NCBI RefSeq assembly: GCF_021432385.1
Contig: NZ_JAEACT010000002.1
Coordinates: 1,135,501 to 1,199,500 of the forward strand
Direction: 5' to 3'
DNA length: 64,000 nucleotides
Source: Clostridium hydrogenum
GTDB taxonomy: Bacteria > Bacillota > Clostridia > Clostridiales > Clostridiaceae
Shown here one piece after another: positions 51,549-59,322 of this stretch. The translations under genes and the position numbers were made by a program. The stretch's first letter is position 1; each line of letters starts with the position of its first letter. Under the pieces are notes generated by a model, which had not been told where the DNA came from, searched no databases, and was given only the letters and a program-made list of their open reading frames with translations.

Positions 51549-51998
51549 GTGAGGGCTGTAGTTCAAAGAGTCATATCCTCATCTGTAGAGGTTCAAGATA
51601 AAATTATTGGGAAAATAAATGCTGGTATTAATGTTCTTATAGGAATTACTGAAGGTGATACCTATGACGATATAAAATATATTAAAGATAAAATAATAAA
51701 TTTAAGAATTTTTGAAGATGAAAGCGGTAAAATGAATAAATCATTAAAGGATATTAATGGGGAACTGCTTATAGTTTCCCAGTTTACTTTGTATGCCGAT
51801 TGCAGGAAAGGTAGAAGACCAAATTTCATGAGTGCACTTAAAGGTGAAGAAGCTGAGGTACTTTATAATGAATTCGTTAAAGCCTGCAGGAATGAAGGAT
51901 TAGTTGTTGAAACGGGTATGTTTGGTGCATACATGAAGGTTTCTATAGAAAATGATGGACCCGTAACTATTTTAATTGATAGTAAAAAGACATTTTAA
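51549..51998 (+). CDS. dtd: D-aminoacyl-tRNA deacylase
   Basis: A 149-residue DTD proofreading enzyme that removes D-amino acids (and glycine from tRNA-Ala) from t[19 protein letters not shown] at the start, [20 protein letters not shown] (the SQFTL active site) and the cross-subunit GPVTILID motif are present. GTG start; usual partner of rel. Confidence 0.96.
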   Translation: MRAVVQRVISSSVEVQDKIIGKINAGINVLIGITEGDTYDDIKYIKDKIINLRIFEDESGKMNKSLKDINGELLIVSQFTLYADCRKGRRPNFMSALKGEEAEVLYNEFVKACRNEGLVVETGMFGAYMKVSIENDGPVTILIDSKKTF

Positions 51999-52034
51999 AA
52001 TATAATTTATGCATATCATAGGGAGGATATAAAT

Positions 52035-52634
52035 ATGAGAATAGATGTAATACCAGCGGGTAGTTACATGACAAATTGTTATATAATAATGGATGAGGAT
52101 ACGAAGGAAAGTATAGTAATTGACCCAGGTGATGATGAAAATCTACTTTTAGATGCTTTTGATAAAACTGGTTCGAAGTTGAAGTTCATATTGCTTACAC
52201 ATGGGCATGCAGATCATACAGCAGCTGTTAAAGGTTTTAGAGGTAAGTATGGTATTGATGTTTATATAAATGAGAAGGATTCAGAACTTATAGAAAAAGA
52301 AGAAGAGATGTTTGGAAGTAAAAATGAAAATGGAAATAAGTTTGTTAAAGAAGGCGATACTTTAATCTTTGGAAATATGGAAATTAAGTGTATTGAAACA
52401 CCAGGTCATACTCCAGGTGGTATGAGTTATTTGATTGATCACTCTTTATTTACAGGTGATACTTTATTTTATAACTCTATTGGAAGAACAGATTTTCCAG
52501 GTGGAGATTATACTCAAATAATAGATAGCATTATAAATAAAATTATGATATTGAGTGACGATATTAAAGTATTCCCAGGGCATGGTCAACAAAGTACAGT
52601 AGGCTATGAAAGACGTACAAATCCATTTTTATAA
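52035..52634 (+). CDS. MBL-fold hydrolase (glyoxalase II-like)
   Basis: A 199-residue metallo-beta-lactamase fold protein: THGHADHTA (the HxHxDH metal motif), ETPGHTPGGMSY, LFTGDTLFYNSIGRTDFPGG and the last metal His in VFPGHGQQST. The family includes hydroxyacylglutathione hydrolase, but clostridia lack glutathione, so another thioester may be the substrate. It lies in the rel-dtd-hydrolase-hemZ order usual for clostridia. GGGAGG ribosome site. Confidence 0.9.
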   Translation: MRIDVIPAGSYMTNCYIIMDEDTKESIVIDPGDDENLLLDAFDKTGSKLKFILLTHGHADHTAAVKGFRGKYGIDVYINEKDSELIEKEEEMFGSKNENGNKFVKEGDTLIFGNMEIKCIETPGHTPGGMSYLIDHSLFTGDTLFYNSIGRTDFPGGDYTQIIDSIINKIMILSDDIKVFPGHGQQSTVGYERRTNPFL

Positions 52635-52657
52635 AAATATTTAAGTAAGGTGTGTAA

Positions 52658-54082
52658 ATGATAAAAATTAAAATAAATAATGAAATTTATTCATATGACG
52701 TGTATCACATTTTTAGTTTGTTTTTTGAAGCAGTAGAAATGACAAATTCTGAAGAATATGATTACAATGTAAATGTAGAAAAAGATTTCGTTATAATTAG
52801 TTCAAAAAATGAAAATTATAAGTATGATTTTGATACTACATTAAAAGATAAATCAAATGTAAAAATAGGTATATTTAAATATTTTACAGCGGTTACAGGT
52901 AAAATTCTTCCTTGGGGAACGCTTATAGGTATAAGACCAAGTAAAATAGCTAGAAAGCTTATTGATGAAAATAAAACTGATGATGAGATAATAGAATATT
53001 TTAAGCATCATAGCCTTACAAGTGAAAGTAAAACTAAATTATGTATTGAAGTTGGAAGAAGTGAAGCTAAGATTGTAAATGATGATGTAAATTTAGTTGG
53101 TGTGTATATAGGAATGCCATTTTGTCCAACTAGATGTTTGTACTGCTCATTTATATCTGATACAATACAACATTGCAAAAATTTAGTAGATGCTTATATT
53201 GATGCTATGATACATGAAATACAGGAAACATCAAGATTTATAAAAAGAAAAGGACTGCATATAGAAAGTATATACTTTGGAGGAGGAACTCCAACTTCCG
53301 TAAATGAAGAGCAGTTTGAAAAAGTAATGAAGAGCATATATACTGAATTAGTAAATCATAATAATGTTAAAGAATTTACTGTAGAATCAGGAAGACCAGA
53401 TAGCATAACTGAAGAAAAGCTTATTTCTATGAAAAAATATGGAGTAAATAGAATAAGCATTAATCCGCAGACAATGAATAATGAAACTTTAAAATTGATT
53501 GGAAGAAATCATACAGCTGAGGATGTAATTGAAAAATTTAATTTGTCAAGAAAAGTTGGATTTGATAATATAAATATGGATATAATTATAGGACTTCCAG
53601 GTGAAAATGTTGAAAAAATATCTCATACTTGTGATGAAATATTAAAATTAAAGCCGGAAAGTATTACCGTACATGGTTTATCGCTTAAAAGAGGTTCTAA
53701 AATGTTTGAAAATGTGCTAAATAATATTAAAATGAAAATTCCAGATCAAAATGAATTGAATGTTATGCATGAGAAAACAGTAGAGTGTGCACATAATTTA
53801 GGTATGAAACCGTATTACATGTATAGGCAAAAAAATATGGTTGGCAATTTGGAAAATGTGGGATATTCTTTAGAAGGAAAAGAATGCATATATAATGTGC
53901 AAATGATAGAAGATAAACAGACAATAATAGCCATTGGGGCAAATGCAGTAACCAAAATAATATTTAGAGATACTAACAGGATAGAGAGATTTGGCAATTT
54001 AAAAGATGTAAAAGAATACACCAAAAGAATTGATGAAAAGGTTCATGGGAAAATAAATTTTCTTGAAACTTTATATATATAA
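52658..54082 (+). CDS. hemZ: Coproporphyrinogen III dehydrogenase-like protein HemZ
   Basis: A 474-residue HemN-related radical SAM protein. After an N-terminal domain of ~145 residues comes GMPFCPTRCLYCSF with C156, C160 and C163 for the [4Fe-4S] cluster, then YFGGGTPTS, VESGRPDSIT and NPQTMNNETL. HemZ proteins are assigned to oxygen-independent coproporphyrinogen oxidation, but many clostridia with hemZ make no heme, so the true reaction here is open. aspS follows after a short E2-type hairpin. Confidence 0.92.
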   Translation: MIKIKINNEIYSYDVYHIFSLFFEAVEMTNSEEYDYNVNVEKDFVIISSKNENYKYDFDTTLKDKSNVKIGIFKYFTAVTGKILPWGTLIGIRPSKIARKLIDENKTDDEIIEYFKHHSLTSESKTKLCIEVGRSEAKIVNDDVNLVGVYIGMPFCPTRCLYCSFISDTIQHCKNLVDAYIDAMIHEIQETSRFIKRKGLHIESIYFGGGTPTSVNEEQFEKVMKSIYTELVNHNNVKEFTVESGRPDSITEEKLISMKKYGVNRISINPQTMNNETLKLIGRNHTAEDVIEKFNLSRKVGFDNINMDIIIGLPGENVEKISHTCDEILKLKPESITVHGLSLKRGSKMFENVLNNIKMKIPDQNELNVMHEKTVECAHNLGMKPYYMYRQKNMVGNLENVGYSLEGKECIYNVQMIEDKQTIIAIGANAVTKIIFRDTNRIERFGNLKDVKEYTKRIDEKVHGKINFLETLYI

Positions 54083-54136
54083 AGATAAGCAATTTGAAAA
54101 GTTAAAATTGTAAATTCAAGCTGTTTATTTATAGTC
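54080..54136. repeat. Short E2-type hairpin between hemZ and aspS
   Basis: AGATAAGCAATTTGAAAAGT matches the E2 left arm start, and AATTCAAGCTGTTTATTTATA is a partial inverse. It appears to be an E2 copy that lost its middle. It overlaps the hemZ stop codon. Confidence 0.55.
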
Positions 54137-54156
54137 ACTTTGTAGGAGGAATAAAA

Positions 54157-55947
54157 ATGGGAGAAGCTTTAAACGGACTTAAGAGAACTATTATGTGTGG
54201 TGATTTTAGAGAAAGCCATATAGGAAATGTAGAAACAGTTATGGGATGGGTTCAAAGAAAAAGAAATTTAGGAGGACTTGTCTTTGTTGATTTAAGGGAT
54301 AGAGAGGGAATACTTCAAGTTGTATTTGGTGAAGAAATAAACAAAGAAGCTTTTGATAAGGCTGACCTTGTAAGATCAGAATACTGTATTGCAGTTACAG
54401 GTAAAGTTGTTAAAAGAGAAGCACCGAATCATAATATGCCAACAGGAATGGTTGAACTTCAAGGAGAAAGTGTAAAAATACTATCTGAAAGTGAAACGCC
54501 ACCAATTTACATAAAGGAAAATTTAGATGCTGCTGAAAACATAAGACTTAAATATAGATACTTGGATTTAAGAAGACCAGACATGCAAAACATATTTAAA
54601 ATTAGGCATAAAACAGCAAAAGTAATAAGAGATTTTCTTGATGAAAAAGGTTTCTTAGAGATGGAAACACCTATGCTCACTAAAAGTACACCAGAAGGAG
54701 CAAGAGATTACCTTGTTCCAAGTAGAAACTTTAAAGGAAAGTTTTATGCACTTCCTCAGTCACCACAGCTTTTTAAACAATTATTAATGGTATCAGGCTA
54801 CGATAAGTATTTTCAAATAGTAAAATGCTTTAGAGATGAAGATTTAAGAGCTAATAGGCAACCTGAATTTACACAAGTAGATATGGAATTGTCTTTTGTT
54901 GAAGAAGATGATGTTATAGCTGTAAATGAGGAACTTTTAGCCAAAGTGTTTAAAGAAATAGCAGGAGTAGAGGTTAAACTTCCAATTGAAAGAATGCCTT
55001 GGAAAATTGCTATGGAAAAATACGGCTCAGATAAACCAGATTTGAGATTTGGAATGGAGATTAATGATATAACTGAAGCTGTAAAAACTTCTGATTTCAA
55101 GGTCTTTAAGTCAGCAATCGACAATGGCGGAAGTGTAAGAGCAATTAAAGCTCCAAACTGTGCAAACCTTGGAAGAAAGCAGATAGATAAGCTTGGAGAA
55201 TTTGTTAAAACTTATAAAGCTAAGGGATTAGCATGGATAGCTTATAAGGAAGATGAAATAAAATCTCCAATAGCTAAGTTCCTTAAGGAAGAAGAATTAA
55301 AAGGAATACTAGAAACTTTAGATGCAAAAGTAGGGGATTTAATATTAATAGTTGCAGATAAGAATTCAGTGGTTTTCCAATCACTTGGTGCACTTAGATT
55401 AGAACTTGCAAAAGAACTTGAGTTACTAAAGGACAATAATGAATTTAGATTTGTATGGGTTACTGAATTCCCACTTCTTTCTTACAATGAAGAGGAAGGA
55501 AGATTTCAAGCAGAACATCATCCATTTACAATGCCAATGGATGAAGATATACAGTACCTTGAAAGTGATCCTGGTAGAGTCAGAGCTAAGGCTTACGACA
55601 TAGTTTTAAATGGTGAAGAACTTGGAGGAGGAAGTATTAGAATACATGATACAAAACTTCAAGAAAGAATGTTTAAAGTATTAGGCTTTACTGAGGAAAG
55701 TGCTTGGGAAAGATTTGGCTTCTTACTTGAGGCATTTAAATTTGGACCACCACCACACGGCGGTTTAGCATACGGCTTTGATAGAATGATAATGTTCCTT
55801 GCAGGTACAGACAATATAAAAGATGTCATTACTTTCCCTAAAAACCAAAATGCATTCTGTCCACTTACAGAGGCTCCAAATGTAGTTGATGAAAAACAGC
55901 TTGATGAACTTGGAATTGGGATAAAGGCTAAGGAAGAGGAAGAATAA
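54157..55947 (+). CDS. aspS: Aspartyl-tRNA synthetase
   Basis: A 596-residue class II synthetase of bacterial type. The OB anticodon domain (VMGWVQRKRNLGGLVFVDLRDREG), motif 2 (CFRDEDLRANRQPEFTQVDME), the large insertion domain characteristic of bacterial AspRS, and motif 3 (GFDRMIMFLAGTDNIKDVITFPK) are complete. A strong TAGGAGGAA site precedes the ATG; no T-box leader is visible in the 74 bases upstream. E1 copy 12 starts eight bases after the stop. Confidence 0.97.
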   Translation: MGEALNGLKRTIMCGDFRESHIGNVETVMGWVQRKRNLGGLVFVDLRDREGILQVVFGEEINKEAFDKADLVRSEYCIAVTGKVVKREAPNHNMPTGMVELQGESVKILSESETPPIYIKENLDAAENIRLKYRYLDLRRPDMQNIFKIRHKTAKVIRDFLDEKGFLEMETPMLTKSTPEGARDYLVPSRNFKGKFYALPQSPQLFKQLLMVSGYDKYFQIVKCFRDEDLRANRQPEFTQVDMELSFVEEDDVIAVNEELLAKVFKEIAGVEVKLPIERMPWKIAMEKYGSDKPDLRFGMEINDITEAVKTSDFKVFKSAIDNGGSVRAIKAPNCANLGRKQIDKLGEFVKTYKAKGLAWIAYKEDEIKSPIAKFLKEEELKGILETLDAKVGDLILIVADKNSVVFQSLGALRLELAKELELLKDNNEFRFVWVTEFPLLSYNEEEGRFQAEHHPFTMPMDEDIQYLESDPGRVRAKAYDIVLNGEELGGGSIRIHDTKLQERMFKVLGFTEESAWERFGFLLEAFKFGPPPHGGLAYGFDRMIMFLAGTDNIKDVITFPKNQNAFCPLTEAPNVVDEKQLDELGIGIKAKEEEE

Positions 55948-55954
55948 TACTTTT

Positions 55955-56160
55955 CAGAGTACAAAGTACAGAGTACAGTGAAGGATGATTTACCTTTCGC
56001 TTTGCTTAGGTAAATCTTAAACTTAATGTTGTCAGCTTCGCTGAGCACCATATATGGTGCAATTGCGCAGCAATAAGAAATAAGTTATAAGATTTTCTGT
56101 AGTGAAACGGAAGAAAATCATCCTTCATTGTGCATTGTGAACTGTGAATTGTGAATTGAT
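55955..56160 (+). repeat. E1 palindromic element, copy 12 (A first, hybrid tips)
   Basis: The left tip is of the AGTAC type (CAGAGTACAAAGTACAGAG), while the right tip is CATTGTGCATTGTGAACTGTG, the GTGAATTG type of copies 11 and 13. A hairpin GATTTACC...GGTAAATC left, B hairpin GATTTTCTGTAG...GAAGAAAATC right. The two tips cannot pair with each other, unlike those of other copies. Confidence 0.85.
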
Positions 56161-56193
56161 TTTGGTAGTTGAACTGGTTTATCTATATATTAG
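56157..56193. repeat. E2 right arm after E1 copy 12
   Basis: TTGATTTTGGTAGTTGAACTGG followed by TTTATCTATATAT equals the right arm of the palindrome at 48450-48557 almost base for base. No left arm is found before E1 copy 12. Confidence 0.65.
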
Positions 56194-56224
56194 ATATATA
56201 GTAAGTATTGGAGTGTGATTTAAT

Positions 56225-56512
56225 TTGGATAGCAAAGAAGAAAAGTGTAAAAAAGATTTAGTAATACGACTTCGAAAAATAGAAGGTCAGGTTAAAGGAA
56301 TTGAAAAAATGATAGAAAATGGAGCATGTTGTAAGGATGTAGTAATTCAAATTGCAGCAGTTAGAGCAGGTGTAAATAAGATAGGTGGATTAATGCTTGA
56401 AAACTACGCAAAGGACTGCGTTTCATACAACAATATATGCACAATAGGAGATGAGAGCAGAGAAGAAAAAGTTGATGATTTAATTACTACTCTCATGATG
56501 TTTGTTAAATAA
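56225..56512 (+). CDS. CsoR/FrmR-family transcriptional repressor
   Basis: A 95-residue all-helical DUF156 protein starting at a TTG behind GGAGTG. LRKIEGQVKGIEKMIE is the DNA-binding helix of the family. C36 and C65 occupy the two cysteine positions of CsoR (Cu(I) sensors use C-H-C), but the His position is Y61 (NYAKDC), so copper coordination of the CsoR type is doubtful. Adjacent C35 and C72 are additional thiols. A dithiol or persulfide sensor of the CstR sort is one alternative. No copper or sulfur gene is beside it; the next genes are convergent. Confidence 0.85.
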   Translation: MDSKEEKCKKDLVIRLRKIEGQVKGIEKMIENGACCKDVVIQIAAVRAGVNKIGGLMLENYAKDCVSYNNICTIGDESREEKVDDLITTLMMFVK

Positions 56513-56950
56513 TTATTTGTATATGGGGAATTTCTTTGGCTTTATAATTTTTGTTACTGATGAAACGAAAACTATTGCAATGGCAATTGAACCGGCTGCC
56601 ATAAGTGTTTGAAAGCCCCAATGAACTGATTTTGTAATATTGCCGCTTATACTTTCATACATTGTATAATACATTCCATTTCCAGGGACTAAGGGAATAA
56701 TACCACATGCAATAAAAACAGTCACTGGATTTTTTAATAATCTTGCCATAATTTCTGCATAAATTGAAACAACTAATGCACCTGCAAATAAAGCAACTGT
56801 TTGTGATTGGTTATAATGCAAGGAGATAAGATAAATCATCCATCCGAGGCCTCCGCCTATAGCAGCAAAAACCATTTTTTTACCCTTAGCATTAAATATA
56901 ACTGCAAAAGCAAGGCAAGCCACAATTGCGTATAAAGAATTTAATATCAT
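56513..56950 (-). CDS. Threonine/serine exporter, ThrE_2 subunit
   Basis: A 145-residue membrane protein with four to five helices matching the C-terminal half of ThrE-type exporters (DUF3815): KKMVFAAIGGGLGWMIYLI and CGIIPLVPGNGMYYTMY are the family segments. Together with the next gene it makes a split exporter for threonine or serine, or an organic acid as in YjjPB. The ATG at 56950 follows GGAGGAATTC; the frame opens ten codons earlier without a ribosome site. It overlaps the upstream subunit by four bases. Confidence 0.85.
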   Translation of the reverse strand: MILNSLYAIVACLAFAVIFNAKGKKMVFAAIGGGLGWMIYLISLHYNQSQTVALFAGALVVSIYAEIMARLLKNPVTVFIACGIIPLVPGNGMYYTMYESISGNITKSVHWGFQTLMAAGSIAIAIVFVSSVTKIIKPKKFPIYK

Positions 56951-57720
56951 ATGTGAATTCCTCCAAAAAATGCAATCCAAATTTTAAATATAATACCTGT
57001 TCCTACAGCTATACCTACAGCAGTAAGAAAAGCTTCAAGGCCTCTTGTCACTCCAGATAAAAGATCACCAGCTATGGTATCTCTAACTGCATTTGTTATA
57101 GCAAGTCCAGGAACCAGTAACATTATTGAACCTATTATTACTTTATCTACATTGACAACAATTCCTAATTTATAAAATATCAAAGCTGTTAATGCAGCTA
57201 TTGAACCTCCAATTATATTTGAAAAAAAATCGTTTATGCTTTTGTAAGCAAGTTTAATTGAAGCACATTTAATTAAAATTCCAATTAATAAAGATATACA
57301 AAAATCACTGAATGTACCACCAAATATTAATGTAAAAAAGCCTGCACCAATTGCCGAACAAAAAATAAGAGCGGCATTTGAATAGCCTTTAGAAGTTTCT
57401 ATTTTAATAAGTTCATACTCAACTTCATCAATTGAAAGTCCGTTGTTTTTTATAGACCTAGACAAATTATTAACTTTAGATATTTTTTCGAGGCTAACAG
57501 TTCTATTTTGTATCCTTTTTATAACAGAAACAATTTCTCCATCTAAGCTTGTAACGGAAAGCATTATTCCCGTAGGGGTTACAAAGCTGTCAGCATTTTT
57601 TATTTCAAAGGAGGTACAAATTTTTACCATAGTTTCTTCAACTCTATATGTTTCCGCACCGCTTTCTAGTATTATTTTACCTGCATGGGCAGCAACATTT
57701 AAAACTCTATTTATATACAT
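56947..57720 (-). CDS. Threonine/serine exporter, ThrE_1 subunit
   Basis: A 257-residue protein of the DUF1212 family: a soluble N-terminal ~110 residues (HAGKIILESGAETYRVEETM, the family signature) and five helices with SIMLLVPGLAITNAVRDTIAGD. It pairs with the ThrE_2 subunit. It is first in the two-gene unit and divergent from glyA, a link worth noting because glyA makes or consumes serine. Confidence 0.87.
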   Translation of the reverse strand: MYINRVLNVAAHAGKIILESGAETYRVEETMVKICTSFEIKNADSFVTPTGIMLSVTSLDGEIVSVIKRIQNRTVSLEKISKVNNLSRSIKNNGLSIDEVEYELIKIETSKGYSNAALIFCSAIGAGFFTLIFGGTFSDFCISLLIGILIKCASIKLAYKSINDFFSNIIGGSIAALTALIFYKLGIVVNVDKVIIGSIMLLVPGLAITNAVRDTIAGDLLSGVTRGLEAFLTAVGIAVGTGIIFKIWIAFFGGIHI

Positions 57721-57783
57721 AAATTAATCGTACCCTTTCTCATATGTATCTAATCCAATGAACATTATAACACAAATTTATAT

Positions 57784-57812
57784 TTGAATTCTATATTATT
57801 TTGGTATATAAT
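57784..57812 (+). promoter_or_regulatory. Sigma-A promoter of glyA
   Basis: TTGAAT (57784-57789), 17 bases, TATAAT (57807-57812), 48 bases before the glyA ATG. The leader is too short for a riboswitch. Confidence 0.75.
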
Positions 57813-57860
57813 CAAACATAAATACTTTGAAAATTCAAGATAAACTAGGGGGTTAATAAG

Positions 57861-59096
57861 ATGAATTTTGATGACATTAAAAAGGAAGATGCTGAAGTTT
57901 ATTCAATAATAAATGAGGAACATGAAAGGCAAGAAAATAATATTGAATTAATTGCATCTGAGAATTTTACGAGTAAGGCAGTAATGGAAGCTATGGGTTC
58001 ATATTTAACTAATAAATATGCAGAAGGATATCCAGGAAAAAGATATTATGGTGGCTGCTATGTAGTAGATAAAGTAGAAGAGCTTGCAAGAGAGAGAGTT
58101 AAAGAACTTTTTCACGCAGAACATGCAAATGTACAGCCGCATTCAGGTTCACAAGCTAATATGGGCGTATATTTTGCTATGTTAAAACCAGGAGATACAA
58201 TTATGGGAATGGATTTAAGTCATGGTGGGCATTTAACACATGGAAGTCCAGTTAATTTTTCTGGTAAGCTTTTTAATGTAGTTTCGTATGGTGTTAATAA
58301 AGAAGATGAACAAATAGATTATGAGGAACTTAGAAAAAAAGCTTTAGAATGTAAGCCTAAAATGATAGTTGCAGGTGCAAGTGCATATCCTAGAATAATT
58401 GATTTCGCTAAATTTAGAGAAATATGTGATGAAGTAGGGGCATACTTTATGGTTGATATGGCGCATATAGCAGGATTAGTTGCAGCAGGAGATCATCCAT
58501 CACCAGTTCCATATGCTGATTTTGTAACTACAACTACACATAAGACTTTAAGGGGACCAAGAGGCGGAGCAATATTATGCAAAGAAAAATATGCAAAAGA
58601 TATTGATAAGACTATTTTCCCAGGAATGCAGGGTGGACCTCTAATGCATATAATTGCAGGAAAAGCTGTATGTTTTGGAGAAGCATTAAAAGATGATTTT
58701 AAAGTTTATTCAAAGCAAATAGTAAAAAATGCCAAAGTGCTTGCAGATGAACTTAAAAAATATGGCTTTAGATTGGTATCAGGTGGTACAGATAATCATC
58801 TTATATTAGTAGATCTTACAAATAAAGATATTACAGGGAAAGAAGCAGAACACTTACTTGATTCAGTTGGTATTACTGTAAATAAGAATACAATTCCATT
58901 TGAAACAAAGAGTCCTTTTATAACAAGTGGTATAAGAATAGGAACACCAGCTGTTACAACAAGAGGCTTTAAAGAAGAAGAAATGAAGCAAATTGCTTAT
59001 TTCATAGATTATGTTATAGAAAATAGAGATAAAGATTTATCAGAAATAAGAAATAAAATTACTGAACTTTGCAAGAAATTCCCGATTTATAAGTAA
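57861..59096 (+). CDS. glyA: Serine hydroxymethyltransferase
   Basis: A 411-residue PLP enzyme interconverting serine and glycine while charging tetrahydrofolate with a one-carbon unit. [52 protein letters not shown], and [14 protein letters not shown] with the PLP lysine K228 are intact. AGGGGGTTAATAAG before the ATG. E1 copy 13 begins within ten bases of the stop. Confidence 0.97.
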   Translation: MNFDDIKKEDAEVYSIINEEHERQENNIELIASENFTSKAVMEAMGSYLTNKYAEGYPGKRYYGGCYVVDKVEELARERVKELFHAEHANVQPHSGSQANMGVYFAMLKPGDTIMGMDLSHGGHLTHGSPVNFSGKLFNVVSYGVNKEDEQIDYEELRKKALECKPKMIVAGASAYPRIIDFAKFREICDEVGAYFMVDMAHIAGLVAAGDHPSPVPYADFVTTTTHKTLRGPRGGAILCKEKYAKDIDKTIFPGMQGGPLMHIIAGKAVCFGEALKDDFKVYSKQIVKNAKVLADELKKYGFRLVSGGTDNHLILVDLTNKDITGKEAEHLLDSVGITVNKNTIPFETKSPFITSGIRIGTPAVTTRGFKEEEMKQIAYFIDYVIENRDKDLSEIRNKITELCKKFPIYK

Positions 59097-59101
59097 AAAA
59101 A

Positions 59102-59306
59102 TTCACAGTCCACGATGCACAATGCACAATGAAGGATGATTTTCTGCTGAAGCAGAAAATCTTAAATTTAATTTTTTTATTGCTTTCGTAATAGCACCAT
59201 TTATGGTGCTAAGCGAAGCTTATAATATTTAAATTTAAGATTTACCTGACGAAAGGAAGGCAAATCATCTTTCATTGTGCATTGTGAACTGTGAATTGTG
59301 CATTGA
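59102..59306 (-). repeat. E1 palindromic element, copy 13 (B first, variant tips)
   Basis: The body is a normal E1 (B hairpin GATTTTCTGCTGAAGCAGAAAATC-like on the left, A hairpin GATTTACCTGACG...GGAAGGCAAATC on the right). Both tips are of the other type: TTCACAGTCCACGATGCAC, then AATGCACAATG, mirrored by CATTGTGCATTGTGAACTG. It lies between glyA and addB and ends 17 bases before the addB start. Confidence 0.85.
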
Positions 59307-59322
59307 CTAAGGAGTGATGGTT

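Noticed and set aside
54083-54156. T-box riboswitch upstream of aspS
   Set aside because: Only 74 bases, no T-box sequence or terminator; the hairpin there is an E2 fragment.
55659-56051. 130-codon minus-strand frame across the aspS end and E1 copy 12
   Set aside because: Antisense shadow of aspS continuing into the repeat; no ribosome site or recognisable domain.
57813-57860. Glycine or THF riboswitch in the glyA leader
   Set aside because: The leader after the predicted promoter is about 40 bases, too short for either class, and shows no conserved core.
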